Shown here one piece after another: positions 38,870 through 50,422 of a stretch of 64,000 bases of DNA. How positions within the stretch are numbered: position 1 is the stretch's first letter; the number at the start of each line of letters is the position of its first letter. The notes under the pieces were generated by a model. The model ran no database searches. It had not been told where the DNA came from and saw nothing but the letters and a program-made list of their open reading frames with translations. Both the position numbers and the translations under genes were made by a program. Source of the DNA: Adineta steineri (lineage: Eukaryota; Rotifera; Eurotatoria; Adinetida; Adinetidae); assembly GCA_905250115.1 (NCBI GenBank), contig CAJNOI010000176.1, positions 117,778-181,777 of the forward strand. The letters are read 5' to 3'.

Positions 38870-39690
38870 TTATATATATATTTAATCTGTAACCTAAAGA
38901 ATTTCATCTTTTTGTACATTAACTGGGTTCTACAAAAATGTAATTAATTTTCAATCATACTTTTCCAACAAATTCTATATATTATATCCTTGAGAGAAGT
39001 CAGATTATTTGATAGTCATTATAATAACTTTCGATTTCAATTAAGATTACTTCTCTCTCTCGTAAGAACGAAAGTAAATGACGATATCTATCACTCCCGC
39101 ACAATAACATATTTATTCATAACGATCAGTATACAGTGATTATGATCAGAATGTTTGTAATAAAAAAAATATATTGAAATTTTTAGTGGAATTAATATCC
39201 AAATCATAATATGTCATACTTTTAATATCTTTCGTTTTTTTAATAATTAAATGAATTCTTTATTTTGAAAAATAGAAATAAAGCATAGTTAATTTTTATT
39301 AATAATAAAAATTACAGACCTATGTATTGTTGGTAATAAATTTGAAGCTTCTTTTTCTTATTTATACAATTAATGAATATTGTAAATTAAATTATACGTT
39401 TATACATATTTTACTTATTTTCACGCTATATACGAAAAAAAACGTTAATAAACTATTGTTGTTATAGAACGAAAGACAAAAAATAAATGCTCACACATGC
39501 CTTGTATCTAATTATTCTCACGTCTTATGATATTATAAACGAAACAGCTAATATACCACGTTTTTCTGTTTATTATATGTGCGAGGGGTAAAATATGCTG
39601 TTAAGAGACACATCAATTTCCTTGACTTATTTTTTCTCGATAAAAGAAATCAAATATATATCTTAGTGAATAGTCAATAATGAGTAAATG
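38870..39690. repeat. Dispersed duplicated block, right copy
   Basis: Uninterrupted counterpart of 28916-31490. It lacks the C-rich insertion and so shows the pre-insertion arrangement near 39300-39350. No coding sequence seen. Confidence 0.7.
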
Positions 39691-42459
39691 ACTAAAAAGT
39701 GAGATGTTTATTTCAGTTTGAATATGATATGTACAGGATGATTCATTTGTTTTAATTTGTTGTATCTTTATAAGATTTCCGAAGTTTTTGATTTCTATAT
39801 AATTAGATAGAGCATTGTTATAAATCAATATCTGTCTTTTTTATCAATGTGATTTACACATCTATTTGTTTCGCTGACGATGTTATAATTAAAGACCATT
39901 CATCTATAAATCACCAAATTAATATATAAATTGTTACTTACTTATACGCATTTAAGATGTAGTTCACTCTTAAAACCTTTTATTATTTCTATTGTAAGAA
40001 TTGTATAACTAACAAAAATTCTCTATAATTTTTGATAGACTGAAATTACTCAGTTGATTTTAGCTAAATGTTTTTACATGTATCTTTTCTCAAGCCAAAA
40101 TGGCTATATTATTATTATTATTACAGTCTAAATGCAACGAAGCACCACCTACAGTATGAATCTGATTTTAAACGAAAAATAAAAACATAGTTCAACAATG
40201 AGTATATGTCGCAGGTGAATTTAGAATTTAGTTGAGATTGGAATTCTCTATTATAGCATAAATGTTGTGATAAAATAATTTATATAAATAAAGTTTTTGT
40301 TGTTGAGGATATAAGATTATTTGTTTGAGTATGTAATTAGAAATGCTTCAATCTTTTTTTTATCTTCATGAAGAAAAAAAGATTTATAAGAGATGTTTAT
40401 TATTAATCGTCAGGACATTGGGACAATATTATTCTCATTTATCTCGTTTAAGAAAAATGATTTGCAATAGATGTTTGATTTTTTAGAGCTCGGGACATCG
40501 GGACAATGTTATTTTTTTATCTTATTGAGAAGAAAAAGACTTGCAACAGCTGTCTGATTTTTTTAAAGTTCGGGACAATGGGACAATGTTATTTTCTTTA
40601 TCTTATTGAGAAGAAAAGACTTGCAACAGCTTTCTGATTTTTTTAAAGCTCAGCACATTGGGACAATGTTATTTTCATTTATCTTTTTGAAGAAAGAAAG
40701 ATTGGCATGAGGTGTTTTGTTTAGTGGCGAGAAAATTGATTGATTTTAGAAGTTTCAATGATCAGAAAGTTTTTTTTCGTTTGAAAGAAATATTGTTGTG
40801 ATTTTTCAAATGTCTGAGAACTAATATATGTAGTGTTCCGAGGGTATTATTTGATTAGTAAACAAGTTTTGTACTGTAGGTATTGTTTTTATTATATTAT
40901 CTCTTTTGTATCTTGCTCGCCTATACATAGACTTCGAATAAATGGATGGGGAGGTATTTAGATAAGATATACTAATGAATATATTTCGTTGATTGCCAAA
41001 TAAATCTCTAGCAGTATTTAAAGATTTGAAGATCTATATAATTAAATTCGGTAGCTACTTAAATCCTTGTTAGTTCATTAATATACTATGTCTGAAGAGC
41101 AATTATTTAATTCTGTAGTACTATTTATAGATTAGTATACCTATTTAAATATTTGCTCGACATTTAAACTTTAGTTTTTATTTTCACGAGTAGCTATTTG
41201 ATCATAAAGTGGTATTTAATAAATCTTCGTAGTTATTTAGAGATTTTCCAGCTATCTAAAGTTTGAAACCTATTGAAAATTGTATTGCTATTTAAATGAG
41301 TGCTATGTATTTTTTTGACGCTAATGATTTTTTTCGAGCAGGGGGTTCGAAAAAAATGATTTTGCATTTTGTATTTATTCAAAGAAAAAGAAATAGATTT
41401 TATGTTTCATAGTTAAACAAAGATACGAACGAATGAGATTATTTTATTGATCGATTTTGCTATGTGAATAAGATTAGATTGCATATTCAGTAACGTTTGC
41501 CACACCATATTTTGTACTTCTATAAAATGCAGATTTTTTATTGTAATTATCATGAGACATGAAATATATATATGCGTATTTATATACTGGTCTTGAACGT
41601 AATCTGAACATTAATATATAATATTCTCAGCTACTTTCAACTAGAATTTTTAAATCTACATATTTGTTTTGCAGTGTAACGGAATGAATTTTATTTTCTT
41701 ATTTGAGTAATCATAAAGCTTTAATCCGAGCAAGGGGGGCAAAAGAAAAGATTTTTTATTTTAAAAGTTATGTAAATAATATTGAGATATTTATTTTGAT
41801 ATAAAAGAATAATTAAATGGCTACGTCGAAGCGCTAAAAATAAATCTTATCATGCTGTACTGCAGCAAACTCTACAAACTATAGTTAATCGAACTAAACA
41901 CTGGTATTGTTATTGAAAATTCATCTTAATAAATTCAAAATATTTCGAAAAGAAAATTTAAAATTTTTACTTGATAATGTAAAAGTCAATCATAGCATTA
42001 AGTTGATAGTTTTAATTATTTTGTATATAAAATAAAACAATTTAAAATACTGTTTCTCTTCTTTTTTTTCTGCTATCTTTATTTTATAGAAACAATTTCA
42101 TGCTATTTACATAAATTTAATTTAATTATGAGATTTGAATTCTTTTTTTTCGTTTCTCTTTTTTCTCTTTTATTTCTATTTTATCGATATTTAATTAAAT
42201 CTACTATTCCAATGTCAACTGAATTCTCATGTCAACTGTGACATATATATTTTGAATTCTTCCTATTATATGTTTTTTTCTAATCCATTCATAAAACCAG
42301 TTATTATTCATCACATTACATTCTATTTTGAAGGATGCTGATTAACACGTGTTATATATTTATGTTACGCCGTTATGGTTGTTATTTATTGCAATAAACA
42401 AGCAATATTTTCTAACTTACTTCTATTTGATAAATTCGTATTTCTAGCTGGTGTTGAAT
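39691..42459. other. Intergenic region with two degenerate repeat tracts
   Basis: Contains the 80-bp tandem repeat at 40368-40722 and, at about 40930-41320, quasi-periodic GTAGCTATTTAAA-type words that look like a very old minisatellite. CGAGCAGGGGG (41336) and CGAGCAAGGGGGG (41727) are a repeated G-rich word about 390 bases apart. No gene seen. Confidence 0.45.
40368..40722. repeat. 80-bp tandem repeat, about four copies
   Basis: Units start near 40368, 40452, 40531 and 40611, with a partial fifth. Each carries GACTTGCAACAGCTGTCTGA-like sequence, then CGGGACATTGGGACAATGTT and a TTATCTTATTGAG end. The first copy is the most diverged. Not coding. Confidence 0.7.
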
Positions 42460-43704
42460 ATGGCGTCTCGTCATAATAGCTATGTTAGCACTTCATCATC
42501 AAGTAAGTAATAATGAGGATTATATCTAAAGGAAATACATATTAATAATTTTGTTGTTTTGATTATTTTTATTTTAATACCATACATTTTTCTTCGTCAT
42601 ATAACAAAACTAGGACAGTTTTATCCAAAATCGGCCAAACACATGATTTCTGTTCGGTCATTTTCTCGTATTCATATTCTTTGATAAATAGTTTAAATTA
42701 AATTTTTAAAATAAGATAGGAATATATTTAATATAGATCTCCTTCTTAAAACGTCAAATATACTCTGTAATTGCAAGTTTATAATGATAAATCATTGATT
42801 TATACTTTTTTTGTAATAATAACATTAATTTTTATCTTATATTGTAGCGTGGATTTCGGAGAATATCGATCTATGTGGTTTGGCATATCCAAAGAAAGAT
42901 GAACATGCTGAATATACTGGTAGATTTATGAGTAGTGGTCCGAATAAGTCACCAATTACAATAGAAACTACTCGTATTCATCCTGACTCTGATCGTTTCG
43001 ATCAAACGAAAGATTATATTGGTTTAATATTCTACTTGCGTAAAGGTCAAAGTATATATCAGTTTAATGATAAGGAATATAAGACTGGCGATATTGTAAT
43101 CAAATCATCAGACAGAGTTTTTAAAGAAACAGAAGGAAAGAAACCGAAAAAACCGAACTATATTCATGGCAGATTGTTTTATACGATTTTTGGTCATTGG
43201 AAACATAAAAAACACGGATTTGTTTGTGGTGGATTTTCATATTACGGGAAAAAAAATCAAAGTAAAAAATGGAAGTTTAACTCTGGAACATTGAATACAA
43301 TGAATCCAAAAAATAACGATGATACTTATCATAATACTGATAGAACATTGGACAATTTTGAAGAAAAAATTATACAGAAAGCAATCACGCATTTATATGA
43401 GAATCATCAATGGTTGTCAAAACATCCTGAAGATCGCATACATTTTAAAACACTGTTATACCATGCCGATCCACCAAATGTACATCCTGATAGAGAACTT
43501 CGTGGTACTGTCAAGTCGTTTGATTCTAATAGAGGTTATGGTTTTATTGAGTGTATCGGTTTTAAAGAAAATATATTTGTCCATTATTCTGAAATTGTTG
43601 GTCAACCTTTTCAACGGCGTTATTTGAACAAGAACGATACTGTTCTGTTTAATATTATTCATACTCATAAAGGATGGCAAGCAAAAAATGTTCGTTCTAC
43701 TTAA
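42460..43704 (+). CDS. Cold-shock-domain protein with novel N-terminal region
   Basis: Exon 1 42460-42502 (MASRHNSYVSTSSS), a 345-bp intron with GTAAGT donor and TTGTAG acceptor, then exon 2 42848-43704; 299 residues. The last 68 or so residues are a cold-shock domain: GTVKSFDSNRGYGFI (with the RNP1-type GYGFI), then NIFVHYSEI (RNP2-type FVHY) and a last strand ending GWQAKNV. Such domains bind single-stranded RNA or DNA. The preceding 225 residues are basic and aromatic, with YIGLIFYLRKGQSIYQF, GDIVIKSSDRVF and GHWKHKKHGFVCGG; I do not recognise this part. There is no signal peptide. It is likely a cytoplasmic or nuclear nucleic-acid-binding protein. It differs from typical animal Y-box proteins, where the domain is central and followed by basic/aromatic islands. 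Confidence 0.8.
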
Positions 43705-43892
43705 CCTTAAAATGGTATTTATTTACAATATGTATCTACAAATCATGGTCTCCTTTACATTTACTTTATTTAGATAAAATATAGATTTCAAAGAAATAGT
43801 GACAAGATATTTTATATAAGCTAATAAAATATATATCCTCATTTATACTGAAATTATTATTAGTATTATCATGATTTCTAATAGAATGATTT

Positions 43893-44237
43893 TCATATAT
43901 CCAGATCATTAACAACAGAATCAAATTCTGGTTTGAGAATGTCAAATGAAAGATAAATATAATATTCCCGATTATATTCACAAGTACAGTCATCTTGAAA
44001 TTGTTTGATTCACTTATTTAACTCTTTCATTATGGCTTTTTTTTACAAATGTATCTTTTATTTTTCGTTCTGAAATAGTTTATAATGAGTTTCTTTAGTA
44101 TAGAAAAATACTGAAAAGTGTTTTAAAGTATAATAATCTCCTAAACAACCTATCACGCAGAGTTCAACATTATAAATATCTGATGAATAAATTGCATCAA
44201 CTTCTATAGTAGAATTATCTTTAGTTTCATTATCCAT
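43893..44237 (-). CDS. Candidate small gene, model unresolved
   Basis: From ATG at 44237 a 59-residue frame (to TAA 44058) reads MDNETKDNSTIEVDAIYSSD and continues with ELCVIGCLGDYYTLK; the composition is far less AT-driven than neighbouring random frames. Downstream, just after a TTTCAAG acceptor, another frame reads DDCTCEYNREYYIYLSF and continues to NDLDI and TGA at 43893. The two may be exons of one gene; a weak donor (ATAG|GTTGTT) would fit the phase, but this is not convincing. No family recognised. Confidence 0.3.
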
Positions 44238-44692
44238 TTAAATTTCTTGTGGATCAACAGTTGTGCACGTTGCCATATTCAGAGAAAATTCTTTTGTAAT
44301 GGATATCAATAATGAAATGTTTATGTGAAAACTTATGTAGAATAATAAGAATTTACTTCGATTTGTGATAATATATATCTAAAGATGTGAATTGTTTCAA
44401 GTATGGAATCGAAATTTTATTTATACAAGAGCGTCTGTTGAATGAGGAACGAAATAGAGTATGCCAGAATGTTAAAAATCGGTATGTCAGAACGCAAGGG
44501 AGAGAATGTATATAAACAGTGATACGCAGTAATGATGCAATACTATTGTTAGGGTAAGAGAAACATATAGTAGCTCTTCTGATAAGGTCTAAATAAAGTT
44601 ACATTGAAAATAATGTCGGCAATAATTCAATGCCCATAGATGGGTCATCTGTGACGAAATGGTTAAAGAAAAATAACGTTGTAATAAAGATG
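44238..44692. other. Intergenic sequence left of the hAT element
   Basis: No gene or repeat recognised. The last eight bases (44685-44692, TAAAGATG) are the left target-site duplication of the hAT element. Confidence 0.45.
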
Positions 44693-45654
44693 CAGTGTGG
44701 GACCTAAAACTAGGGTAGTTATAACTCGGGTTATAACTTTTTGGGTTATAACCGATCAACTTTTTGGCCAAAAACTTAATTGAGTTATAACTATCAACCG
44801 TAGTTGTAAGTTATAACTACGGTTGATAGTTATAACTCTGGTTGAAAGTTATAACTTATAACTTTAACCAGAGTTATAACTATCAACCACAGTTATAACC
44901 ATCAAACGCATCAATTTTGTCAATCTTACTAGCATTTAGAGACAAAATTGATGCAGTTGATAGTTATAACTACAGTTGATGGTTATAACTCAGGTTGAAG
45001 GTCATAACTGCGGTTGATAGTTATAACTTTGGTTGAAAGTTATAACTATGGTTGATAGTTATAACTCTAGTTATAACTCTAGTTGTAACTGTTTTAACTT
45101 TTTACCGATCTTGTCAACTACTAACTTTTTAAAAAATAATTTTAACTCCCACACTGACGTGTAATTATGGCTATCTTGAACTGACTTTGAACTGAAATAG
45201 TATGAATAATTAATCTTCAGTGCTGAAAAGGCACATAGCTTTTGTTTCCTCTTCTTTATTATAAGAATAATATATCTATATGATCACTATATATCGCCAA
45301 GGATTTTAAGAATTGTTCAATTGTTTTGCTGGTCGCTTTTAAAAAAGCATAGTTTCAAAAAAAAATATACATTAAGAAAAAAGAAGAAAGACAGGAGAAC
45401 ATTACTGATCGATCTTTCACATGATTAAAGGATTTAGGAGGTTCCCATTTGACAAAAGTTGCTAGTTATAACTACGGTTGATAGTTATAACTCTGGTTGA
45501 AGGTTATAACTGCGGTTGATANNNNNNNNNNTATAACTCCGGTTGGAGGTTATAACTGCGGTTGATAGTTATAACTCTAGTTATAACTGTTTTAACTTTT
45601 TGCCAATTTTGTCAACTATCAACTTTTTGAAAAATAGTTTTAGGTCCCACACTG
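44693..45654. mobile_element. Non-autonomous hAT foldback element with internal minisatellite
   Basis: Both ends are the 20-base perfect inverted repeat CAGTGTGGGACCTAAAACTA, and the element is flanked by the 8-bp direct repeat TAAAGATG (44685-44692 and 45655-45662). Eight-base duplications and CAGTG-type ends are typical of hAT transposons. The inside is filled with a 17-20 bp minisatellite built on AGTTATAACT plus GGTTGATA or GGTTGAAA, present in both orientations around a central palindrome (ATCAATTTTGTC/GACAAAATTGAT, about 44908-44952), so a single strand could fold into a long hairpin. A diverged right end, TTTTAACTCCCACACTG, at about 45142-45158 suggests a compound of one unit plus a second partial array (45450-45654). 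Non-repeat filler lies at about 45160-45420. The N gap at 45522 is inside. No transposase. Confidence 0.85.
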
Positions 45655-45662
45655 TAAAGATG

Positions 45663-46306
45663 ACAAATGATATTAATGTTGTCCATCTTACAAGTTCTTT
45701 TTTGTACTACATGGACTATATAAATACTTTTTTTTGAAGGTGTAAATTAACAAATTATTATATGAGTTATGTGAGGATGTAAATCGTATACGTCCATTTA
45801 TTCGAAGAAAAACACACGCTATAGATAGGATGGTGGACCACTCTATCAAGGATAAGTCCAACAGGAGATCAGAAAAAACAAGACGAGGGAAGCTCCCATG
45901 ATATATAGCATCACATATGTGTTATGCGATCGACAAGATAGGAAAAATCCATGAACGATATGGAAGAGAACGAGAATACATATAGAAGAAGATGCTGAAT
46001 CACACTATATATGATACATGTATATTGACAAGAGAACGAAAGAAAGAAATGAAGAAAGATGATGATACCACCTAGCAGTTATATAAAAGACACGTTCTAT
46101 TTCTTATCTCATATTAGTTAAAAGAAAGAAAAGATTCGTTTTGCCTTCATAAAAATGTTTTAATTCAAAGTAAGTCAAAAGACATATGAATATTTTTCAT
46201 TATTTAATATTACTTATGTAAATCGATGTCAAAATAATTTCTCGATATAAAATATTCTAGAGAACAAACTAGTATAAATTTGAAAAGTAGCTCGAAATAA
46301 ATCAAA
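45663..46306. other. Upstream region of the aminopeptidase gene
   Basis: No gene. Contains a TATA box (46082) and probably a 5' UTR intron: donor AAA|GTAAGT at 46168 and an acceptor AAAGTAG just before the start codon. Confidence 0.45.
46082..46089 (+). promoter_or_regulatory. TATA box of the aminopeptidase gene
   Basis: TATAAAAG, 225 bases upstream of the start codon; the likely untranslated intron between them brings the cap site closer in the mRNA. Confidence 0.45.
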
Positions 46307-48117
46307 ATGAATCGATTAAATACATTACGAACCTTAATGAAAGAACATGAATGTAATGCATATTTAATAAGTGATAGTGATGCTCATTATACATTTTATT
46401 CATTATCACGAGAAGATCGTCGTATAAATTGGATAACCGAATGTCAAGCTCAATGTGGATTAGCATTAGTTACTTTGAATGATATTGCTCTTTTTCAAGT
46501 TCCATCAAATTATTTTCTCTTAGCAAAAAATGAAATCAATGAAAATAATTGGTTAATTGTTGATGATCTTGTTCAATGGTTATATGAACATGAATTAAAA
46601 ATCGATAGAATTTGTTATGATCCTCGTTTAACACCATTCTTTGTAGTTCAATCATTTGAGAAATTAAAATCTAAAGGATATAGTCTTTATCCAATGTCAA
46701 CAACAAATTTAATTGATGCTATAACAATTAATGAAATAACATTTAAAGAACATACGTTAACACCTATTTGGTCACTTGATCAAACTGCTTTTCCTGGAAA
46801 AACAAGTGAAGAAAAAATATTTGAATTACGACAAAATTATTTAATTAATGATAACAATCAATACACATTAATAACAACAGCTATGGATGAAATTGCATGG
46901 TTACTTAATTTACGTGCTAATGATATGGAATGTAATCCATTTTTCTATAGTTTTATGATTATTTCAACTGATCAACTTATTTTATTTACTGATAATCCAT
47001 ATGAAGTATAATTGTTTTGTTTGTTTTTTTAAAGAAAATTCTTCAAATTGATTCCATTTCTTTTTTTAAGAACCTTCATTATGATATTCGTCCATATAAT
47101 GATTTCTTTTCATTTTTATCAATATTTCAAAATCAAAATATATGGATAGATGAACGTACATCAATGTCAGTTATTTTAAATCTTTTATATCCACCTAAAA
47201 AAATTGTTCGTTCACCAATTCAACAAATGAAAGAAATTAAAAATTCTATTGAATTAAATGGTTTTAAACAATGTCACTATAGAGATTGTGCTGCAGTATG
47301 TGAAACATTCGATTGGCTTGAAACATCTATTAAAAATAAATTAAAAATAAATGAATATGATGTTATGAAATATCTTGAAAATTGTCAAAAACAAAAAGAT
47401 TATTATATTGGTATATCATTTGATACAATATCAGCTAATGGTATCAATACATCATTAGTTGAATATGCTCCATCGATTCATAGTCAATATACTATTAATG
47501 AAGATGATATATATTATCTTGATGCTGGTGCCAATTATTATGATGGAACAACAGATATGACGCGAACATTACATTTTGGCAATCCAACAGCTAAACAAAT
47601 TCAATGTTATACATTATTATTGCGTGCGATTTTATCGATTGAAATGAATTTATTTGAATTAAATGAGAAAATCAATGGTGAAAGAATTTATAAAATGCTT
47701 CAAGAATATTTAAAAGATTTAGATAGTTCAATTAAACATATATCATTTGGTCATGGAGTTTCGCATGGACAAGGAGTTATCGAAGGAGGTATAAGTATTT
47801 CTGATAAGTATTCATTAGCAAATCAAATAGATATCAAACCTGGAATGGTTATTACACTTGAGCCAGGAATTTATTATGAAGGTGAATGGGGAATTCGTAT
47901 AGAAAATGTTTATTCTATTGAACAAAATCAATCGAATCAAATATATTTTAATCCATTAACATTAATTCCATATGAAAAAAAACTTATTGATTTTAATTAT
48001 TTAACCGAACAAGAATTAATTTGGATAAAGAATTATCATCAACGATGTTTAGATAACGTTAATGGAGGAAAGTGGATGAAACATCAAATTGAAAATTTTA
48101 ATCTATCTGAAGTTTAA
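46307..48117 (+). CDS. Xaa-Pro aminopeptidase (M24B), active-site histidines altered
   Basis: Exons 46307-47005 and 47035-48117 give 593 residues, similar to animal cytosolic aminopeptidase P1. The N-terminal creatinase-like domains include ISDSDAHYTFYSLSREDRR, WITECQAQCGLALVT and DEIAWLLNLRANDMECNPFF. The C-terminal pita-bread domain keeps all five metal ligands: D396 and D407 (DAGANYYDGTTDMTR), H473 (GHGV), E509 (LEPGIYY) and E523 (RIEN). The family removes N-terminal residues followed by proline, using Mn2+ or Zn2+. Two histidines conserved in the family differ: the HYAP position is E376 (VEYAP) and the VHEG position is I482 (VIEG). The intron is only 29 bases (GTATAATTG...TTTTTTTAAAG); it must be removed because it carries an in-frame stop. 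No signal peptide; cytosolic. Confidence 0.88.
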
Positions 48118-48179
48118 TTTATTAATTGAGACAATATTTATCTTTACTTTTATTTCGTTTTAATTAGATTTTTGTTTTC

Positions 48180-48360
48180 GATTCATTTCGAAATAAAAGA
48201 CGAGTGGATATTTTTTGAATAATTTTCGATACGAATAAGATGGATAGTTGTGAATTTCACCGTTGAAAAGAGGTGATGTGAGGATACATTGAAACTTATA
48301 TGGGAAGATCTCTCTTACTATAGTTTCGTAACAGTTGTAATCAGACATTTTCAAAATATT
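48180..48360. repeat. MITE-like repeat, copy 3
   Basis: Left end CATTTCGAAATAAAAGACGA (then GTGG) matches the left end of copy 2, and the interior CCGTTGAAAAGAGGTGATG matches copy 1. The right inverted end is not preserved. Confidence 0.5.
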
Positions 48361-49489
48361 ATTTTTTTCGCATATGCTGAAAAGAATAGAATAAGTACAT
48401 CTTTTTCAGCCAGTGAACGTTGTCGCCCTGATGAAATAGAAGATTTATTCATAATTGGGCCAGAGTAGAAGAAATACTTACAAAACGAATATGCACATTG
48501 AATAGAAAGTTATTTATTCGAAACATTTTACTCTCATTCAAATTTATTTACTCTATTTATTTACAAAAAATTAAAAAAATATTAAAATTTATAAAAAAAT
48601 TAAACAATATTTATTTATCATTAAATATTTTCCCTTGAAGTCTACATAATTATAATTTTAAATCAACTCACTTTATCTATAGATCCTCACCATTAGGCCC
48701 TCGCCTTCAGGTTTTTATCTTCAGACCCTCATCCTTAAGTCCTCACACATGATAACTACCGAATATTTGCATAACTGTAGATTCAACCTTGATTGGTAAT
48801 GATATTGAAGGCGATCATATTGCAAATATCAAAGCAGATGAAGCCAACAATAAGAGAATAAAAGAAAAGGAAACTAACTAATTGATACTGCGGAATTGCT
48901 TCAGTCTGTGGTTTATAATAGGATGGCATGAACACGAGAATCGAACGAATAATTTTGACTGATAATCCGCATTATTGTATGTTGTTGTCCAACGGTGTAA
49001 CTGAGTCGTAGATGAATTTGAGTAGGTATGAAAGTGGTATGGCTGTACTTCAGCTTTATACATACGTCGATCGTTGAATAAAACGGAATCTACGAGAAAA
49101 ATTTGTTTCGTAGACATGAGCACAAAAATCGTTGTGTCACTCATAGATAAGGAGAAAGAAAAATCATTATATTGGTCGTAGACAAGAATAAAAATGACTT
49201 TTTATTACTCGCAGACAAGGACAGAGAGAGATTGTGAAGGTGACATTCTTAGAGAATTAAATTCAAAACATCATACGGCGTATTTCGATCAGAGCCTAAC
49301 CTGATCATCAGTGGATATGTTCCAATTGTGAACTATTTGAATAGCACATTGAATGATAGTATCGTGGAAGTGTGATATCTACGATACTTTTTTATTGCAC
49401 CAGAGGATAAGAAACAAAACGGCAAATAAACCAGATGAGGATAAATGGACAACTTTTATGAACAAAAATAAATAATGTTAGGGTGTAGG

Positions 49490-49533
49490 TGAGAGTATTC
49501 CCTCGATTTCATACCCACACCCTGTTTCTTTCA
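49490..49533. repeat. Telomere-like G/C-rich hairpin H4
   Basis: Left arm AGGGTGTAGGTGAGAG; right arm ATACCCACACCCT. The outer ten bases pair with one mismatch (AGGGTGTAGG/CCCACACCCT). Confidence 0.6.
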
Positions 49534-49974
49534 TAATTGTTTGCATTGATTGATTAATTCGGATCTTTAAAATCTTCGGTTATTGAACAGTATTCTCATA
49601 AAAACAAATTATATTGTATCAAATTAAAATGCAAGCATTTTGAACAAACATCGTGATTACAACGATTAGAGCTGTTAATGTTTAGTCATACTATTATAAT
49701 CTTCATGTCTTTACCTATCATTTAAAAAAAATAGTTGATAAAGTAATTAGCAAAGATATAAGAAAAATTTATACGGAATTTTGAGCAAGTTAACGAGAAA
49801 GAACTCACAGAAACATGATGATATATATCATTGATAAAAGCTTTTACGACACATTAATTTACTTGATCATCTATTTTTAAAGAAATGCTTTTCAAAAGAT
49901 AATAAAAAACGAATAATCAAAATAATAAGACGTTTGTGTGAACAATATTGTAATTTAATTAGTCAATTATTCTT

Positions 49975-50137
49975 CTATGTTTGTGTTTCGAGAAATGGTT
50001 CGGGTGCAGTTCGGCACGAGCGTATTTTAGAAAACACAAATCGATTTTTGCTTGACTCATTTCTATTCTCTGATTGGTGGTGATCTCTTGTCGAAGGATC
50101 AGCATCGACAACTGACATTCTTCGTAAAACACTAACA
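49975..50137 (-). pseudogene. Displaced 3' coding tail of the GPCR
   Basis: Read on the minus strand and joined to the receptor by removing the MITE and one copy of its 8-bp target duplication, this stretch continues the receptor frame for about 54 codons (VSVLRRMSVVDADPSTRDHH ... EPFLETQT) to TAG at 49975-49977. It is rich in Ser, Arg and acidic residues, as expected of a receptor C-tail. In the current sequence it is cut off from the gene by the insertion and is not translated in this frame. Confidence 0.75.
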
Positions 50138-50145
50138 GTACTTGG

Positions 50146-50422
50146 CAGTGGCGGATTTAGGGGGGGGCGATGGGGGCGATCGCCCCCCCCTTCCGAATTT
50201 TTTTTGATTTTTTACAGCAAAAATGAGCGAAAAAATAGGTTCACACTACTTCGGTTGGACTCAAAAAATAGCTTTTAGCCAAAATCGCCCCCCTCCTCCC
50301 CAAGTATCGCCCCTCCATACTCAAAATAAAAAAATCCCCCACCCCCTCCCCAGGTATTGCTTCTCAATACTAAAAAAAAAAAAAATCGCCCCCCCCCTTC
50401 CAAAATCCTAGATCCGCCACTG
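50146..50422. mobile_element. hAT-type MITE, 277 bp, inserted in the GPCR tail
   Basis: Ends CAGTGGCGGATTTAGG and CCTAGATCCGCCACTG form inverted repeats typical of hAT elements; the flanks carry an exact 8-bp duplication GTACTTGG (50138-50145 and 50423-50430). The interior is G-rich then C-rich (CGATCGCCCCCCCC and several CGCCCC runs) and has no transposase. Clean ends and a perfect target duplication point to a recent insertion. Confidence 0.9.

Larger units (their letters stand above)
48118..49974. other. Intergenic region between convergent genes
   Basis: Contains the third MITE-like repeat (48180-48360), a short tract of CCTCAC/CCTTAG-type words (48680-48750) and hairpin H4 (49490-49533). 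A minus-strand frame at 48878-49144 with an ATG encodes 88 residues of unknown type; I do not consider it supported. Confidence 0.45.

Noticed and set aside
40368-40722. CRISPR-like periodic repeat
   Set aside because: The 80-bp units are contiguous and diverge along their length, with no repeat-spacer pattern; it is an ordinary minisatellite in a eukaryotic genome.
48878-49144. Minus-strand 88-codon ATG frame
   Set aside because: No recognisable domain, no partner exon and no conserved copy in the window; too weak to call.
50223-50411. Plus-strand frame rich in Pro/Lys
   Set aside because: It lies wholly inside the hAT MITE and reflects its C-rich interior.
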